The notes under the pieces: generated by a model
What the model was told of the DNA's origin: nothing
Database searches by the model: none
Seen by the model: the letters and a program-made list of their open reading frames with translations, nothing else
Shown: one piece after another, positions 29,527 through 30,523 of the stretch
Position numbering within the stretch: the first letter of the stretch is position 1
Layout: each line of letters starts with the position of its first letter
Assembly (NCBI GenBank): GCA_038246575.1
Contig: JBBRVU010000029.1
Span: forward strand, 1 to 30,523
Length of the DNA stretch: 30,523 nucleotides
Source of the DNA: JACCUZ01 sp038246575
Lineage (GTDB): Bacteria; Actinomycetota; Actinomycetes; JACCUZ01
Reading direction: 5' to 3'
Program-made: the position numbers and the translations under genes

Positions 29527-29553
29527 CCCCCGACGCCCACCCCGCCCCATTCA

Positions 29554-29603
29554 CCGGTTGATCATGCAGGAACGGGGCTACCCACTTCTGCATGATCAAC
29601 CGG
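29554..29603. repeat. Palindromic repeat element, copy A
   Basis: Perfect 16-bp arms, CCGGTTGATCATGCAG (29554-29569) and its complement (29588-29603), surround an 18-nt centre. It begins 27 bp after the phosphatase stop and may act as its terminator. Each arm contains the core TTGATCATGCAG shared with copy B. Confidence 0.85.
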
Positions 29604-29633
29604 CAATCGCGAGGGCGTGACCAGCGCAAACGT

Positions 29634-29694
29634 ACAAGATCCCCATTCCTGCATGATCGACTTGGAATTGATCATGCAGGAATGGGGATCTTGT
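29634..29694. repeat. Palindromic repeat element, copy B
   Basis: Perfect 25-bp arms (29634-29658 and 29670-29694) flank an 11-nt loop. The arms contain GATCATGCAGGAATGGGGAT, and together with copy A four related 20-25-bp units occur in +,-,-,+ order. The AT-richer composition differs from the flanking DNA. Confidence 0.9.
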
Positions 29695-29734
29695 TCCTGG
29701 GGTACGTGCACGCTGTGCGGTCCTGCTTCACGGC

Positions 29735-29824
29735 TGGCGGTGGCGGTGGGATTTGAACCCACGGAGGACGTGAGCCCTCACACGCTTTCGAGGCGTGCTC
29801 CTTCGGCCGCTCGGACACGCCACC
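29735..29824 (-). tRNA. tRNA-Ser (anticodon CGA)
   Basis: Type II tRNA on the minus strand: acceptor GGTGGCG/CGCCACC, anticodon stem CACGC/GCGTG with loop CTCGAAA (anticodon CGA, 29790-29788), a long variable arm, T-arm GTGGG/CCCAC with TTCAAAT. Discriminator G is followed by an encoded CCA (29737-29735), unlike the two other tRNAs here. TAATCT at 29837-29832 is a likely -10 and overlaps the tadA stop codon. Confidence 0.97.
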
Positions 29825-29834
29825 GCCGCGAAGA

Positions 29835-30308
29835 TTACCGGACCTCGCGGTGAGTCCGAAAAAAGGCCCGCAGCAGCTCGCCGCAATCGTCGGCCAGAAC
29901 CCCGCCCAGCACTTCGGGCCGGTGGTTGAGCCGCCGGTCGCGCACGACGTCCCAGAGCGACCCGACCGCGCCGGCCTTCGGGTCCTCCGCGCCGTAGACC
30001 AGCCGTTCCACCCGGGACAGCACCAGCGCCCCGGCACACATCGTGCACGGCTCCAGCGTCACCACGAGGGTGGCGCCGTCCAACCGCCAGGACCCGAGCG
30101 CATCCGCCGCGGCCCGCAGCGCCACCAGCTCGGCATGCCCGGTCGGGTCCCCGGCCGCCTCCCGGACGTTGTGGCCACGCCCCACGACCTCCCCGTGCCG
30201 GTCCACGACGACGGCGCCGACGGGAACGTCCCCCGCGTCACGCGTCCGCGCCGCCTCGTCGAGGGCGAGCCGCATCCATTGTTCGTTCGTCGTCTGGTGT
30301 CCGGACAC
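29835..30308 (-). CDS. tadA: tRNA-specific adenosine deaminase
   Basis: The 157-residue deaminase converts wobble adenosine to inosine (A34 to I34) in tRNA-Arg(ACG). The zinc site is H58-A-E60 in GHAEL with the proton-shuttle glutamate, and C88/C91 in EPCTMCAGAL. The C-terminal LRAFFRTHR is also family-like. The GTG at 30308 gives a full-length product; an ATG at residue 12 would cut into the first helix. It follows the TadA-associated gene by 6 bp, and its stop is 10 bp before the tRNA-Ser gene. Confidence 0.95.
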   Translation of the reverse strand: MSGHQTTNEQWMRLALDEAARTRDAGDVPVGAVVVDRHGEVVGRGHNVREAAGDPTGHAELVALRAAADALGSWRLDGATLVVTLEPCTMCAGALVLSRVERLVYGAEDPKAGAVGSLWDVVRDRRLNHRPEVLGGVLADDCGELLRAFFRTHREVR

Positions 30309-30314
30309 GACCGC

Positions 30315-30523
30315 TCAGCGTAGGGAGTCGAGGACCTCCGCGAAGCCGCCGGCCTCCGCGACCGAAGCGAGCGCGTCCATCGGCAGCACCTCGTCCTCGC
30401 ACATCTCCCGCAGCCCCTCCGGCGAGGTGCCGAGGTCCGCGAGGACGTCGAAGTCGCCCGAGCAGCCCTCGAGCTCGCCGGTCTCGTCGTCTTCGTCGAG
30501 CTCGATGTCGAGCGTGCCGGCGT
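30315..30523 (-). CDS. TadA-associated protein, C-terminus (5' partial)
   Basis: An open frame runs in from the window end and stops at 30315. The last 69 residues are acidic, with ELDEDDETGELEG, then DFDVLADLGTSPEGL and a closing FAEVLDSLR. This fits the conserved actinobacterial family called tRNA adenosine deaminase-associated protein, which lies directly upstream of tadA in many genomes. Its role is unknown; the name rests on gene order. The spacing of 6 bp to tadA implies co-transcription. The start lies outside the window. Confidence 0.8.
   Translation of the reverse strand, partial: AGTLDIELDEDDETGELEGCSGDFDVLADLGTSPEGLREMCEDEVLPMDALASVAEAGGFAEVLDSLR

Noticed and set aside
29554..29694. 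CRISPR array
   Set aside because: Only four units, in alternating orientation, with no regular spacers and no cas genes nearby.
1..30523. Prophage, integrative element or insertion sequence
   Set aside because: No transposase, integrase or phage structural gene, and no direct repeat at the three tRNA genes suggesting an attachment site.

Overview
The window is about 30.5 kb of very GC-rich DNA. It has dense short-gap packing, many GTG starts, and gene neighbourhoods typical of Actinomycetia: PASTA-PBP/YqeY/metallophosphoesterase, lysC-asd, DUF5063-recR-ybaB-dnaX-SRP RNA, and tadA with its associated protein. It looks chromosomal. I see no transposase, integrase, phage gene or CRISPR array. 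The order within the class cannot be fixed by eye; a soil or surface actinobacterium of the Frankiales/Geodermatophilales type would fit.

Layout. 1-3.9 kb: C-terminus of a PASTA penicillin-binding protein, yqeY, a metallophosphoesterase, tRNA-Pro(CGG) with a strong hairpin, a secreted protein, then an ECF sigma factor with its membrane anti-sigma factor. 3.9-8.4 kb: an MFS transporter facing a minus-strand lysC-asd-DUF389 unit, where lysC carries an internal start for the aspartokinase beta subunit. 8.5-10.5 kb: a two-gene ABC transporter. 10.5-14.4 kb: DUF5063, recR, ybaB, dnaX and SRP RNA. 14.4-18.1 kb: a GGDEF-EAL protein and a HerA-like ATPase. 18.1-19.5 kb: tRNA-Ser(GGA), a small membrane protein, a VapB-like orphan and a LytR_C protein.

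19.5-24.9 kb is an apparent hypoxia/dormancy module resembling the mycobacterial DosR/DevR system. It holds a DevS-like two-GAF histidine kinase, an Acg-type nitroreductase coupled to a DoxX membrane protein, a DevR-like response regulator, and a universal stress protein coupled to a lipoprotein. Candidate DevR boxes lie before doxX and between devR and the stress protein.

24.9-27 kb is an arsenic locus: arsR1 (+) and a minus-strand arsR2-aquaporin-arsC operon with stop/start overlaps. No Acr3/ArsB efflux pump is in view. Divergent from arsR1 lies a previously unlisted mini-gene for a 17-residue cysteine-rich peptide. It has its own -35 element, Shine-Dalgarno sequence and hairpin terminator, and is the most novel item here. 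27-29.5 kb: an RsbQ-like hydrolase followed by a PAS-GAF-PP2C phosphatase, an RsbQ/RsbP-like stress pair. 29.5-30.5 kb: a cluster of palindromic repeats, tRNA-Ser(CGA), tadA, and the end of the TadA-associated protein gene.

Neighbouring genes often overlap by ATGA (translational coupling) or converge with overlapping 3' ends. All functions are read from sequence patterns; no database search was run.
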